From assembly GCA_964023275.1 (NCBI GenBank), contig OZ029916.1, positions 30,867,087-30,931,086 on the forward strand: a stretch of 64,000 nt of DNA, given 5' to 3'. The notes below the pieces were generated by a model. It was not told the origin of the DNA, searched no databases, and saw nothing but the letters and a program-made list of their open reading frames with translations. Source of the stretch: Norana najaformis. Taxonomy: Eukaryota > Annelida > Clitellata > Crassiclitellata > Hormogastridae. Below are positions 46,701-64,000 of this stretch, piece by piece. Positions within the stretch are counted from its first letter, which is position 1. Each line of letters opens with the position of its first letter. The position numbers and the translations under genes are program-made.

Positions 46701-47420
46701 GGGACGAGGTGTACTGTAAAGATGGTAGCCAGGAGGAATACAGTCTTCATATTGAGCAAGAGTGGTGTTTAAATTAAACCAGGTTTCAGATAAGGCAAAT
46801 ATGTCAGGCGGGTGAGAAGAGAGGGCTATATCACTGATTTCTTGGGAATGTGCAGGATGTAGTAATGATCGAATATTTATCGTGCAAAGTAAGAAGCGGC
46901 TGTTGTCAGTATTTTGAGTATTGTCGAGGATGCTGGAGGAAGAAATTCTGGAAGGAGGAGGATAGGTAGGAGGTGAGGGAGGAGGACATGAATAAAAATC
47001 CAGTGGGCCAGGATTTGGGTGGATGTCCCCGGAAAGCAGGATTAGTATGTTGAAGATGGTATGGCGGGTGAGGTGCTGTGGTGGTCGCCTGAGAGATGAA
47101 GTTAGGAAGAACGATAAAGGAATAAAACACATACGTCCATACTGCATAGTCGCTGTGCCAAATTGGGCGCAGTAAGAATGTTTGGCTGTAGGAACAATGT
47201 AGGGCAAGCGGGTGTGGAAGGGTTGGCAACTTATATGGATGGCGATCATGAAACGTAGACCGAAAATAAGAAGAATGATTGAATTGTACATTATGTGATC
47301 TAAGATGACGTGGCAGTTTGATGAAGCTAAAATGGCGGAAGGTAAAGACGCAGGCGAACGAGTGCAAAAAGGACAAAAATTAGGCGAATCTTAAGTTGAT
47401 TAAATGTTGAAACAAATAGG
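43711..47420 (-). mobile_element. Apparently full-length non-LTR retrotransposon (CR1/L2 group)
   Basis: The 3' end is fixed by the tandem tail (ATTACG)n at 43711-43735 (minus-strand sense). The 3' UTR carries the GAGCGC...GCGCTGTAG stem-loop seen in the other copies. A single long ORF fills 47291-43866. The 5' UTR reaches at least about 47.4 kb; its exact end and the target-site duplication are not resolved. Truncated relatives lie at 22.5, 25.6, 34.1, 35.0, 48.9 and 54.5 kb. The intact ORF and close relatives point to recent activity. Confidence 0.88.
43866..47291 (-). CDS. LINE ORF2-type polyprotein: endonuclease + reverse transcriptase
   Basis: 1141 codons with no stops. Residues 1-20 are hydrophobic (signal-like). 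Residues 88-96 are GDIHPNPGP, a 2A-like motif. Residues 133-365 are an apurinic-type endonuclease with N139, the SETW motif (168-171), GDFN (291-294), TLDLI (331-335) and SDHYPI (355-360), so the catalytic residues are present. Residues about 590-880 are the reverse transcriptase: LLDISAAFDTIDH (731-743), VPQGSVLGP (791-799) and catalytic YADD (823-826). The tail has the LHWLKIPERIEYK and PPLWNKLPPELRQ landmarks of CR1/L2 elements. It would copy its own RNA by target-primed reverse transcription. No separate ORF1 was found upstream. The frame at 47376-46906 on the same strand is a shadow. Confidence 0.92.
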   Translation of the reverse strand: MYNSIILLIFGLRFMIAIHISCQPFHTRLPYIVPTAKHSYCAQFGTATMQYGRMCFIPLSFFLTSSLRRPPQHLTRHTIFNILILLSGDIHPNPGPLDFYSCPPPSPPTYPPPSRISSSSILDNTQNTDNSRFLLCTINIRSLLHPAHSQEISDIALSSHPPDIFALSETWFNLNTTLAQYEDCIPPGYHLYSTPRPCKPSSPSHKNPTGGGIAFLTREPATVLDSPGYCFHSFECASVTLKLPHTNLTIFNVYRPPSSSSYSSPPSVFLKEFTTLLSTAATTPHEFLITGDFNIHVDNPSDTFASEFLTLLSSTNLVQHVKFPTHIHSHTLDLIITSSFSTLSPDISFSFDTPSDHYPIFTYLNILPTPRPDPVFHSFRRISSINIEAFMQDISCSDLVLNPPSSLDDLLSSYNTTLSTILDKHAPIITKSRSHSNNPWFNSYLQAFKSFRRRLERAYKRTRDPQLLSALKSATNKYHRLLTAAKQRFYSSLVRSRSSSPRLLWKTINQLLHRNSSSPLPNSLPSSSIADSFCSFFSNKISTLRLSLQSLLPKATNNQPDDAPSPTHDSPPSPPRSLLSVFQPTSESEILHLLKSLPNKQCELDPMPTSLLKDCAAVLVPIITKIVNLSLSTGNFPLLFKHSLVTPLLKKSSLDQEILSNYRPVSNLTFISKLTERIVLSRINDYLTSNSLINPHQSGFTKRHSTETLLTSLYNKLVSAISHQQVSCLCLLDISAAFDTIDHNILLHRLSTWFGFADTALLWIQSYLSSRSFSVKTSEASSKSCPLTCGVPQGSVLGPLLFILYTTPLSSLIKASSVDHHLYADDTQLFISFSPNCFNESTDHLLCVVKQISSWMTSNLLCLNPSKTEFILIGLRDQLKKIPDPSISLSLDSASTHTFNTNSSVRNLGVIFDQNLTFSDHITHLSRSCFMHIRDLRRIRPMLDFKTASIIATSIVHAKLDYCNSLFLNIDTTQINRLQAIQNALARAVTKTPKHHHITPVLKSLHWLKIPERIEYKVLSLTYNTLQSSQPSYLRQLFTIQPLRSTRSSSVLTLLRPPVTSSLKFGNRSIAIAAPPLWNKLPPELRQLSGQSHELTNTSPLSVSAQVFHSRLKTLLFQKSYPDSSSSPYLSSRFNFKQHPP

Positions 47421-48304
47421 AACGAACTCACCAAAGACAGAGCATAAATCCGGTAAGAAAGAAAAATTAAAAAATTCTAGTCCCGAAATTTCGTATACGA
47501 AATCACGGCAGTTGCTTTTATTAGCCTAGCTGCTATTGTTCTTTTACAGCAGTCTTTGTATTCTGTACTATGCGGGTCTCATAGGAAGTGAAAAAAATTG
47601 TATGATGTTTAATGAATTTGGCTTCATTTTATGCTGACGATAACCAGTGTCAGTTTTTGGAAATGTTCACAGCCTCCCATATCACAACAGTAGGTAATGT
47701 ATTGTCCTCGTGTACCTCATGAGATGAATGACTGGTGTTACACCCCCCGACCTTCCTCCGAGGCAGTTAAAAAAATCAGCATAAAAGGAAGTGAACACTA
47801 TAGAGGGCATAGCATACCATTCCACAGAGTGTCTTTGTTGTAGACTCCATTCTATGTTCGCTGTAAATTGTGGCGTTTGTTGTTTTTAAAAATTAAAACT
47901 GACTGTTTACCTACTTAAGTTCTGAAAAAAATTGAGTAGATACTAATTGCAGCGTTCATTTAAACAATAAGCCGTCTTTTAATCGTAGTCTTAATTGCAT
48001 TTCTCCGCTGTCCTAAAAATCTGTCCCGAGAAACAGCTTATCCACAATTTCAGGGCATATCAATGTAAGTTATATCGCCAATCTTACCAATTAATGAAAA
48101 CATCTAAGGTAAAAATGATTGTTTAACAGAGGTCTCGGTAAACTCTAAGAGTTTTGTCTGTGTTATGCTATTTGTCTCAACATATTGTCAGCAGTTCACA
48201 AAGCATGAACGTCTGCAGAGACCGACTCGTCTACGCAAATGGACCGGGCTCTGAGCAACGCCTGAGCATTTTCTGGTGCTTGCCTGTTGCATCTGGGTGG
48301 ACAT
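47421..48304. other. Intergenic, no gene seen
   Basis: AT-rich, with no recognisable exon or repeat. AACAGCTTATCCACAATTTC near 48033 faintly recalls LINE 3' ends but is too short to call. Confidence 0.35.
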
Positions 48305-48500
48305 CGATGTAAATGTAAATGTACCTGTTTATCTATAGCGACCGTATATATGACCTCGACCCTGCTCAATTTGCAATGAACTGATCGGGTGAGATCCTTC
48401 ACCACCGCTGCCCGTTTGAATGGGTGCCACGCCATTTAAGGTCCCCGTGTACATAACGATGGCTGAGTTATCGTGATCAATTTCCACGGACTGACCGCGG
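48305..48500 (-). repeat. SINE-like repeat B, second copy
   Basis: On the minus strand: ACACGGGGACCTTAAATGGC, GGTGAAGGATCTCACCCGAT, GAGCAGGGTCGAGGTC and the tail GTACATTTACATTTACAT. It is collinear with 42970-43125. Confidence 0.65.
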
Positions 48501-48567
48501 CTTATAAGCCGTGACACCGCTGGACACGACCGGACAGCATTGCTGGGCAACACCCCACATCACCCGA

Positions 48568-48575
48568 CTCTCTCC

Positions 48576-48607
<32 letters not shown>

Positions 48608-48708
48608 GTCTCTCTCTGTCTCTCTCTGTCTCTCTGTCTCTCTCTGTCTGTCTCTGTCTGTCTCTGTCTGTCTCTGTCTCTGTCTCTGTCTCTGTCTCTG
48701 TCTCTGTC

Positions 48709-48774
<66 letters not shown>
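48568..48774. repeat. (CTCTGT)n/(CT)n microsatellite
   Basis: Pyrimidine-only run of CTCTCTGT and CTGTCT words passing into a pure (CT)n stretch of about 55 bases. The open frames across it are repeat artefacts. Confidence 0.95.
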
Positions 48775-48777
<3 letters not shown>

Positions 48778-48884
48778 CCGACGATGTACTTCTGTATATC
48801 AAGACATTAACAAGAAACTCTGCGCATGCCTGCCTTCGAGTACAGTCGCTTTCAACCAGCAAATACATGAAATCCTAGTCGTAA

Positions 48885-49510
48885 ACTCGACAATTGATAA
48901 AAGTCTACATAAAAGCTGAGCCGCAGGGCACCAGGTTATTCATAACTGCTGCATCAAGTCAAAAAGGTTGTCCAGAGACGCCATGGGAAGAACAAAGATC
49001 GGTTGCCTGAAGACAAGAGAGGGAAGGGAACAGAGGAATTGTTGGGGTCGGTTGCCTTTAGGTTAAGAGAAATGGGAAGGCGGCGGATTAAATAAATCAG
49101 GGTAAGATTTCTTGAAAAGATGGGACTTAGTTTTAAGTGGAAAGCCTGAGGATTGATAAAATTAATATAGAGGCTTGAGGCAGCTGATGGTGAACGAATG
49201 ACGGAAGGGTTGGAGGAACGGAGAAATGGGGAATTCAGCAGGGATATTGTTCTAGAGTCGAGATGCAGTGTGGGATGTGGATTGGTTAGAAAAATTAAGA
49301 CGCCTAGTTACAAAGGAACAGCAAAGAGTGTGATACAGTAGGAGGACGACTGCTTGGAACGGGGTGATTGGATGGTGAAGTTGCGTAGATAAGTAGGTTG
49401 GGAGTATTGCTGAGAGCTACGGTTAGCGAAAGAATTTTGTAATGAATGCATTCAGGGATTTTCAGCCAGTGGCGTGATTTAAAGATAGGTGACTGAGCTT
49501 CCAGTGCAGT
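48885..49510 (-). pseudogene. Decayed LINE 3' end (43.7 kb family or close)
   Basis: On the minus strand 49516-49304 reads SRHWLKIPECIHYKILSLT, nearly the same as the intact LINE's LHWLKIPERIEYKVLSLT. Further on, GACTTGATGCAGCAGTTATG and AATAACCTGG correspond to the 3' UTR region. Many indels are present. Confidence 0.7.
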
Positions 49511-49549
49511 TACCACTATGAAAGAGGTCCCGTTACTGAGTGCAGCTGT

Positions 49550-49895
49550 CGTGGAAATTAGGCATCTTTTTCACCAGTTTTCTACGAGGAACTGTATGCC
49601 TAGCTGTGCCTCGCACTAGAACAGAGTTGAATCTCTGGTGTTCTCAGTAGCTGGTCCAAGCTTTGGAATTCGTTGCCCAGTTCAGTGTTCATTCTGTCAA
49701 ACCTTTGTTGTCCTTCAGGCGTAAACTTGAGACTCATTTGTTTCAAATTATTTACCCACCGTGCCTGGTTTTTGGTTTTTCTGCCTACTGGAATTCGACA
49801 TGGCTTCTCCCACGATTCTATGATCTTTGAATATGATTACATTTGAAGCGACCATCGATTGATGCCTTGGGCATTATTATAACGGCGTTATAGAA
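49550..49895 (+). pseudogene. LINE C-terminal relic, other family
   Basis: With frame changes it reads LVFSVAGPSF, WNSLPSSVHSV and KLETHLFQII, the usual C-terminal landmarks, followed by TATAACGGCGTTATAGAAG. About 350 bp survive. Confidence 0.55.
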
Positions 49896-50029
49896 GTCAT
49901 CATGTTGGATTCGATTGCTAAGTTTTACCATTAGTTACAGTTACCCAGAAACCGTAAACTGTTTCTCCTATCCATTTGCTATTACGAAAGAGATCTGTTT
50001 ACTAAATTTCGCTTTCAATTACCGTTGGG

Positions 50030-50340
50030 AAGGAGTCCACGAACCGCGCTTGCGCAGACGGACGGACTTCGGAGGAAAACAGCGCATGAGCGATTGGCGT
50101 AATTACGTCGACTAGCGCCGTCTGGCGTTCGCTGCTTACGGCACATTAAAGTGACGCCGGCGAGACGCGGCAGTCGTTAAAGTGGACTTCAAAGCGAATT
50201 AGGATTGAAGCGCCGTCGGCCGACGACTTTAAACTAATTAGTAATTAACACTTGTCGTCGGAGAACTTGATCTCAAGTCAGCACGTATACTTTCCGCTAG
50301 CAGCCGCCGACGATGACGAATAAAACTGAGGCATATCTTG
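50030..50340. promoter_or_regulatory. CpG-rich segment with homeodomain-type sites
   Basis: Sharply richer in CG than its surroundings (CGCCGGCGAGACGCGGCAG, GCGCCGTCGGCCGACGAC). It contains CGCTTGCGCAGACGG and AACAGCGCATGAGCG, resembling NRF1-type palindromes, and a TAATTAGTAATTAAC cluster at about 50235-50250. It lies about 4 kb upstream of the Ig gene's first exon. A promoter or enhancer role is inference from composition only. Confidence 0.3.
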
Positions 50341-50499
50341 TTCAAATATAGTTTTGTGAACGGAGGCATATGACCTGCGCATGTGGACCGCCCGTAAACG
50401 ATATATTGGACCCGAACACATATTTTAAATGGTTATATATATGCTGATACGTATGTACTGTATATATTCACTGGACTTCCATAGTATGAAATTATATCA

Positions 50500-50975
50500 C
50501 TAAAATCATTGCATTGGCTGACCATAGAAAATCAAATAATTTTCAAGACTTGGCTAATCGTATACACGACTCTACATTTCAGCCAACCTCACCATCTTTA
50601 CTCTGTACTGACTCCCAAGACTTGTCCCTACTGGACCAGGTCTTCCGACAGTCTTCACCTGACTATTCCGTGGATAAGGACAGCTGTCGGCGGGCGAGCC
50701 TTTTCTCTCGCTGGTCCTGCACTTTGCAACTTCCTTCCGACAAAGGTTCGCTCTGCAAAGTCGATCTGTTGGCCTTCAGATCTCGACTAAAAGCTTATCT
50801 CTTCCTGAACTCTTTTCCTCCACAGGCTATTTCCGAGTCTTCTCGAATTCCCTTCTTGGCTTTTGACAAGACTACCTTGCAAGTTGGCTTGCACAACGAT
50901 TCTGCTAAGTGGCCACGATTGACTGATGCCTTGAACAGTTATTACAGTGGCGCTATAGAAATGTCCTTCTTATAA
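50500..50975 (+). pseudogene. LINE C-terminal relic with AT-rich tail
   Basis: LHWLTIENQIIFKT (50506-50550), then GRAFSLAGPALCNFLPTKVR and LKAYLFLNSF give the C-terminal order of CR1/L2 proteins with one frameshift. It ends GTGGCGCTATAGAAATGTCC and passes into a long (AAT)n tract. Confidence 0.8.
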
Positions 50976-51117
50976 TAATAGTAGTAGTAATAATAATAAT
51001 AATAATAACAACAACAACAACAATAATAATAATAACAATACTCATAATGATAACAACAACAACATATAATTATAACGATAATAAATTATTAATAATAATA
51101 CTTATTATTATTTGTTC

Positions 51118-51199
<82 letters not shown>
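50973..51199. repeat. (AAT)n / (ATT)n microsatellite
   Basis: ATAATAATAGTAGTAG and AAC words, then an uninterrupted (ATT)n of about 80 bases at 51117-51199. It starts at the end of the preceding LINE copy and probably grew from its tail. Confidence 0.95.
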
Positions 51200-51611
51200 T
51201 CAGGTTCAAAAGTAGTAGCCGTATCAGCTGAATGAAAGTTCTCTAATTGCTTACAAGAAGGAATTAACTTTCACTTCCCGCCTGAATGGCTTCGAATGCT
51301 TGCAAAGGGAATCAAACCTTCATCCTCTGTAATAGTCTATAGTTGCTTATTTTAGCTCCTAAGTTAATCAAATTAATAGGACTAAATTACTAAGACTCAT
51401 ATCTGCTTCTAAAGCGCTCCGACATCAGTTTCCATTCAGCTGTTCAAAGCGCCCACTGTACGTGACTTTGATGGCTTCAGTAGGAGTTTATTTTGCTGCA
51501 ATTCGTGACTGCAGGACATCAGAGCGTTCGTTCAGCTCAGTCGTTGACGTCATTTCATCTCGATATCGACAAAGCAGGTCTGGTGCAGGATGTCACACGA
51601 TGAATTCACTG

Positions 51612-51631
51612 AAATAATAATTGTAGCAGCA

Positions 51632-51663
<32 letters not shown>

Positions 51664-51701
51664 AACAGTAGTAGCAGTTGTATTAATAAAAATAAAGATA
51701 A

Positions 51702-51754
<53 letters not shown>
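51612..51754. repeat. AGC/AAC/AAT trinucleotide repeats
   Basis: (AGC)n, then (AAC)n, then a pure (AAT)n run. The open frame over it is low-complexity poly-Ala/Thr/Ile and not a gene. Confidence 0.9.
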
Positions 51755-51871
51755 CCTCTGTCTCAGCTGATTGACCTAATTCTGGACCTGAATTTCAGCT
51801 TGATTTTGGTGCGCCATCGCTCTATGCCTTGTGGATTAGGCGACACCCATGCAGCAAGACTCCAGCGTATG

Positions 51872-51978
51872 ATGTATGTATGCATGCATGCATGTATGTA
51901 TGTAGGCCCTATGAATTTATGTATGTATGTATGTATCTATGTATGTATGCATCAGTATGTATGTATGTATGAATGTAA
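51872..51978. repeat. (ATGT)n microsatellite, interrupted
   Basis: ATGTATGTATGCATGCATGC-type tetranucleotide repeats, interrupted at about 51905-51920. Confidence 0.9.
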
Positions 51979-51979
51979 G

Positions 51980-53700
51980 TAGTCAGAATCTTAAGGGGTG
52001 CTACAAAGGCGCCGAAGTTTCATGCTGCGGAATCGGAACGGCCGATAAGCAATAAATTATATCAAGTTTAACGCACAGGCTTACAACAGTGACTTTCATT
52101 AGAATAAGTTTGACGAAGATAATACAGTTCATGTCGACTGCACTTAATCTAATGTGAGCAGTTCTTATGAACGCGTATGCTGTAAAAGCGGTTCAACAGT
52201 AAAAGGAGAGATGCGGTGATGCCTTCTAGACAGGAAGTCCAACGTCTTGTGCTGGAATTCCGTATCGAGTTACGGGGCAGAATTCGGTCACGATTTAAAA
52301 GTATTTCAGGAGCGAATTTGAACATGGATGTGCCAGTTTGATTAATTGTTTTGCAGGTTTATTCACTTACAGCCTACTTTAAAAATGTTTACTGGGATGG
52401 CACGTGCTTTGAGGAATATTAGCCCTTAGACCCATAGTGGCGCCGGATTATAGCCTACATGACGATTTACAAAGGAACTAATCTGATATGACAGATGAAA
52501 ACTGAACATTGGCTGATGTCACAGAGCAGACGACTTTTATAATGAACAGTTAGTAATGGTCATGCGCAAATCAGTGAGGACGGTTGGCCGCCACTGAAAA
52601 AACAAACGAACTTTACAGCTATGATTATTACAGGTATATAGATGCTTTCTGGGTTAAATCGTGCGATACGTTCGTTGGTATATGTTGGGGTAGACGTTTA
52701 GAAAAACCTCCGAAAATCTCCGCTTGAGATTGAACGTTCGTCAACTTCGATTATCATGCCTGTTAGAAGTGTTCTAAGTTGTAGGAACTTCGAAAGTAAC
52801 TGGGACTTACGGGCTTACTGCATGAGGAAGCGATAACCGTGTTGAACTGTGTAAAAATCATAATCCATTCTATGGTCTGTGATTGTATCACGAAACTCTT
52901 CGTTCAATAGTGTTAAACGAACTGCAGCACTCAGTTGCGATCTGACGAGAAAGAAGTAAACGAATGTCTTGTTTGCTTCGTCGCCCAGTGAACCTTTGTG
53001 TATTATACAAAATCAAGGAAGCTATAGCACAAGAAAGATGGCGTACACCATTCGTCTGTCTTTAGCTGACTGTGTCCGACGTCTGTAAGGAGAACAATCC
53101 TGGTAATTTGCACAGTGGCTAGAACGAAACCTCGAGGTCAGCAATTCATCTCAACTACTGAGGGCTGGAAAGTCAAGAACACGTACCGTGAGGGAGGGAA
53201 GAAATTAAATTCTGTCTCTTAATTGATTCAGCTAGATTAGTAGCTGGACTGCTGTAGTCATAGAATGAGATAGTAATAGAAGAATGATAATAGTTTAAAT
53301 GAACTGAAACATATTGTCCTAACTATTATTGTTATAATAAAACTGTTTAAAACTATACTATTAGTTTGAACGAGCCATCATTCAATCAAAAGCGAATTCA
53401 TCAATTTGAAATTGGTAGGATAAGACTTGGGATAGATGTATATTGACAGAAGTTTTTATTCATTTGCATGCACCCTTTCCCAAGGGCTTATAACTGAAAG
53501 AGAAGTCACGCCCACCAGAGATTGTGTTTCAAGTTACAATTGACACAAAGGTAAAGGTTACAAAGGGTACAACCGGTAGTAGCCCGAAAGGACTGCTACA
53601 TATTAGTAATTATCGGTACAACGTTTGACTGCATGCGGTGCGTGGTATTGTCAAATTTTGGCACATGTAATCGGCTTCGTTTCATTCCGTTGCAGCATCA
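51980..53700. other. Intergenic, no gene seen
   Basis: No recognised exon or repeat over about 1.7 kb. It probably belongs to the 5' flank of the Ig-domain gene. Confidence 0.4.
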
Positions 53701-54046
53701 ACCAATCACCGTCTAATGACCTCTGTCCTTCTGTCTGTCCGTCTCTCTGCTTGTCTGTCTGCATGTCTCTCTCTCTCTGTTCCCCAGTCCGTCTGCCTCT
53801 CTGGTGGGCTGATGCATCATCGCTGGCTGCGCGGGAGGTTAATGGCTTCAGCAGCAGGTACTCTTCGTTCATCGGACACGTTTCGCGCCAACATCAGCTT
53901 CAGCTGCAGTTGGGATCATAGTAGGGAGAGCGGAAGTAGGAGGAGGCGGAGAATGAGAAAGAGGAGGAGGAGTGGCGCGAACTGTGCTCCGTCGTCGACA
54001 CCGATCCTCTTTTGACCAGGTGCACTGGCTGACCACTCGATGGACT

Positions 54047-62046
<8,000 letters not shown>

Positions 62047-64000
62047 GTACATACGATGGTCACTCGATGGTCACTCGATGGTCACTCTCTAGTCAGATGG
62101 ACACTCTAAACGTCATAGATATATGCAAATGCAATGAGCACCCTGCGGTCACTCGTTGGTCAAAAATGGTCTCTCTAAAAGTCACAAATGAAAGGTGGCA
62201 TAGTTGTTTAGATGACTGTTGAGAAACTCTCCTCAGATCACAGACCAGGGATATAAAGGATCTTTTGGCAGAAGCACAATCTACCAACAACAGTAGGTCT
62301 ACACCTTTACCCCTAACAATATACGATGGCACTCATATGCCGACCTTGCGACATTGCCACTTGAGCTCCTTTCTCTCCCCCTCTCAGTATTCCGCAGGCG
62401 CCTGAAGACTGCACTGTTAACAGTGATTTTACTTTTCCGGATCGGAAGCACCTCTGTTGAGTTTATCCTCTTAGAGGCGCTTTATAAATAAATTACAATT
62501 ACAGTTACAATTACCGACCTACAGGGATGGAGGGTTGAGTGACCCCAGATGGTCTAGTATCTCATGGATGATCATTCAGCTAAACACTAACTGATCTAGA
62601 TGCCGTATAACTTCACTTAGGCGCTGAATCAACCGTTCAAACCCCAACCAATTTGGGTAAGCGCTGGTCACTGTCTGGTCATTCTCTGGCCCCAATGGTC
62701 AACGGCGTGTGACCAGTGAATACACGTGCATATATCTAACGCGTGGATTACACCCACATTGAAAAATCGCAAGGCGTCTTGCCTACAGTGTACGAAGTAC
62801 ACTATCGGCTGATTACTTTCAGCTGAAGATGGTCAATCCGAATTCGAGAGACGAGCAGTGCTCAGGATGGCCACTCAGTTGGAATGACATATAATTATAG
62901 CGGATACCAGATGGAAGGGTGAATCTTTGAATGGATGTTCGAGGGATTGAATGGTTGACTTATTTATTTATTTATTGGGTTGAGTAATGGTTAAATGAAT
63001 TAATGGACTGAAACCAAATATCGTTCATCAACCGAATCAAGCAGACGAAATCGCACGAATTCCTATCAAATCCCTTTCCCTCCCGTCTTCCAGTTTCATT
63101 TCCTTTCCCTCCATCTCTCTCGCTCTCCCGTCCATCTCCTTTCCACGGCTGGCGCGAAATCTGTGTCAGTCGAGTGCCTTTCCGGAACTTAATGAAGGTC
63201 CTCGCAGATCTCAGTCGCCGACTAATTTGCCATCGGTCGATTACAGGGCGCAGACCCCGTCAAGATTGATAGCCAACGTCGGCTTAGCCCCTGATCGACT
63301 CGGTTCCGACCGAGGACGGCCTTCTCACCCTCCCGTTCGCCAACCCGCCCGGCCGTCGCAGGCTAGCCGTCCGGAGGGATGAGGAGCGCGAAGTGGACGA
63401 GCTTAGACGGATCCATTTCCTCCGGGATGGCCACTACAGTTCCAATCCACCTGATGCACTCAGCATCCGGTCTCAGTGCTTAGTCTCGTGTACATGGAGC
63501 AAACGCAGTTTCGCGTACACTTACACGGACGCCAACATTTACACACATCTACATAGTATACACCATATAATATACATACATTTGTTCATCCAAATGCCAA
63601 AGACTAACGCATACAATGAAGCAAGCACGGACAAATAATTATGCATACAAATACGCATATATTCACACATACATCAGTCTGATTCTATGAGGCAATCGGA
63701 CCTAATCGGTGAAAAACTCATAAAAAATCCATGGGTCCGATTTAGACAATGTAGTTGGCCATTTCGTTTCTACAGATGGAATAATACTGCACACATAAAC
63801 AACAAACACATCATTTTTAGACAGACATTTACACATCCAAACACACGTCTAATTACACAAACATTGACAGATATTTATGCGTCCGTCCTTATATACTGTT
63901 AGAATCGTCTTGTATCATTATTTCCGGCGCAACTCGCGTGCAGCCTAGTATTTACATGTAATTAAGTAAAGCCAAGCTCCCATGTCTAGTAGCGAAATGT
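62047..64000. other. Intron/3' part of Ig gene, no further exon identified
   Basis: Short ATGGTCACTCG tandem repeats lie at 62058-62090. A LINE relic lies at 62280-62520. From about 63160 to 63400 the sequence is CG-rich (CAACCCGCCCGGCCGTCGCA), but I cannot join any frame to the phase-1 donor at 62046. The next Ig exon is probably beyond the window. Confidence 0.4.
62280..62520 (+). pseudogene. LINE C-terminal end with ATTACA tail
   Basis: TWHSYADLATLPLELLSLPL- and VFRRRLKTALL-like readings are the last part of a LINE protein, followed by TTAGAGGCGCTTTATAAAT and the tail AATTACAATTACAGTTACAA. Confidence 0.65.

Noticed and set aside
46906..47376. 156-codon minus-strand frame overlapping the LINE ORF, candidate ORF1
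   Set aside because: It overlaps the ORF with endonuclease sense in another frame, shows no RNA-binding, coiled-coil or zinc-knuckle features, and is best explained as a shadow.
53625..54015. 98- and 99-codon frames upstream of the Ig gene start
   Set aside because: They cross CTGTCTGT-type repeats and have no domain; more likely 5' flank or UTR.

Overview
This is a piece of an animal nuclear genome: protein-coding genes are split into short, phase-matched exons by long AT-rich introns, non-LTR retrotransposon debris is everywhere, and simple-sequence repeats are long. The gene families, an Ig gene of the lachesin/DIP type, the many CR1/L2-like LINE ends and the abundant word TAGGCCTA suggest a marine invertebrate, perhaps a lophotrochozoan or an invertebrate deuterostome. 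That taxonomic guess is inference only.

Layout. About 1.9-15.2 kb (+) holds most of NAD kinase (NADK): nine exons can be joined in frame to the stop codon, and the 5' exons lie off the window. Its introns carry two minisatellites, a decayed 3.3 kb piggyBac element bounded by TTAA, and one end of a hAT-like element. 24.1-26.6 kb (+) is a complete two-exon SPRY/SOCS-box gene (SPSB1/4 type); its intron holds two foldback (inverted-repeat) elements. 31.1-31.5 kb (-) is a one-exon, 112-residue, single-pass membrane protein with paired SILK and RVxF motifs, the docking code for protein phosphatase 1. 37.3-42.5 kb (-) is HAUS1 (augmin subunit 1), with eight coding exons joined in phase and only the short initiator exon missing. 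43.7-47.4 kb (-) is an apparently intact LINE with one open frame of 1141 codons (endonuclease plus reverse transcriptase) and a 2A-like motif near its N-terminus. 54.0-62.0 kb (+) is the start of a secreted or cell-surface Ig-domain gene (signal-peptide exon plus two exons making one V-type Ig domain); the rest lies past the window end.

The spaces between genes are mostly 5'-truncated LINE copies from several families, many ending in a short GCGC stem-loop plus a tandem tail, together with SINE-like repeats and microsatellites. The window is not an operon. The genes serve separate cell functions: NADP supply, ubiquitin ligase targeting, probable phosphatase targeting, spindle microtubule nucleation and cell-surface recognition. 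The least familiar items are the SILK/RVxF membrane protein, the 2A-bearing LINE and the foldback elements.
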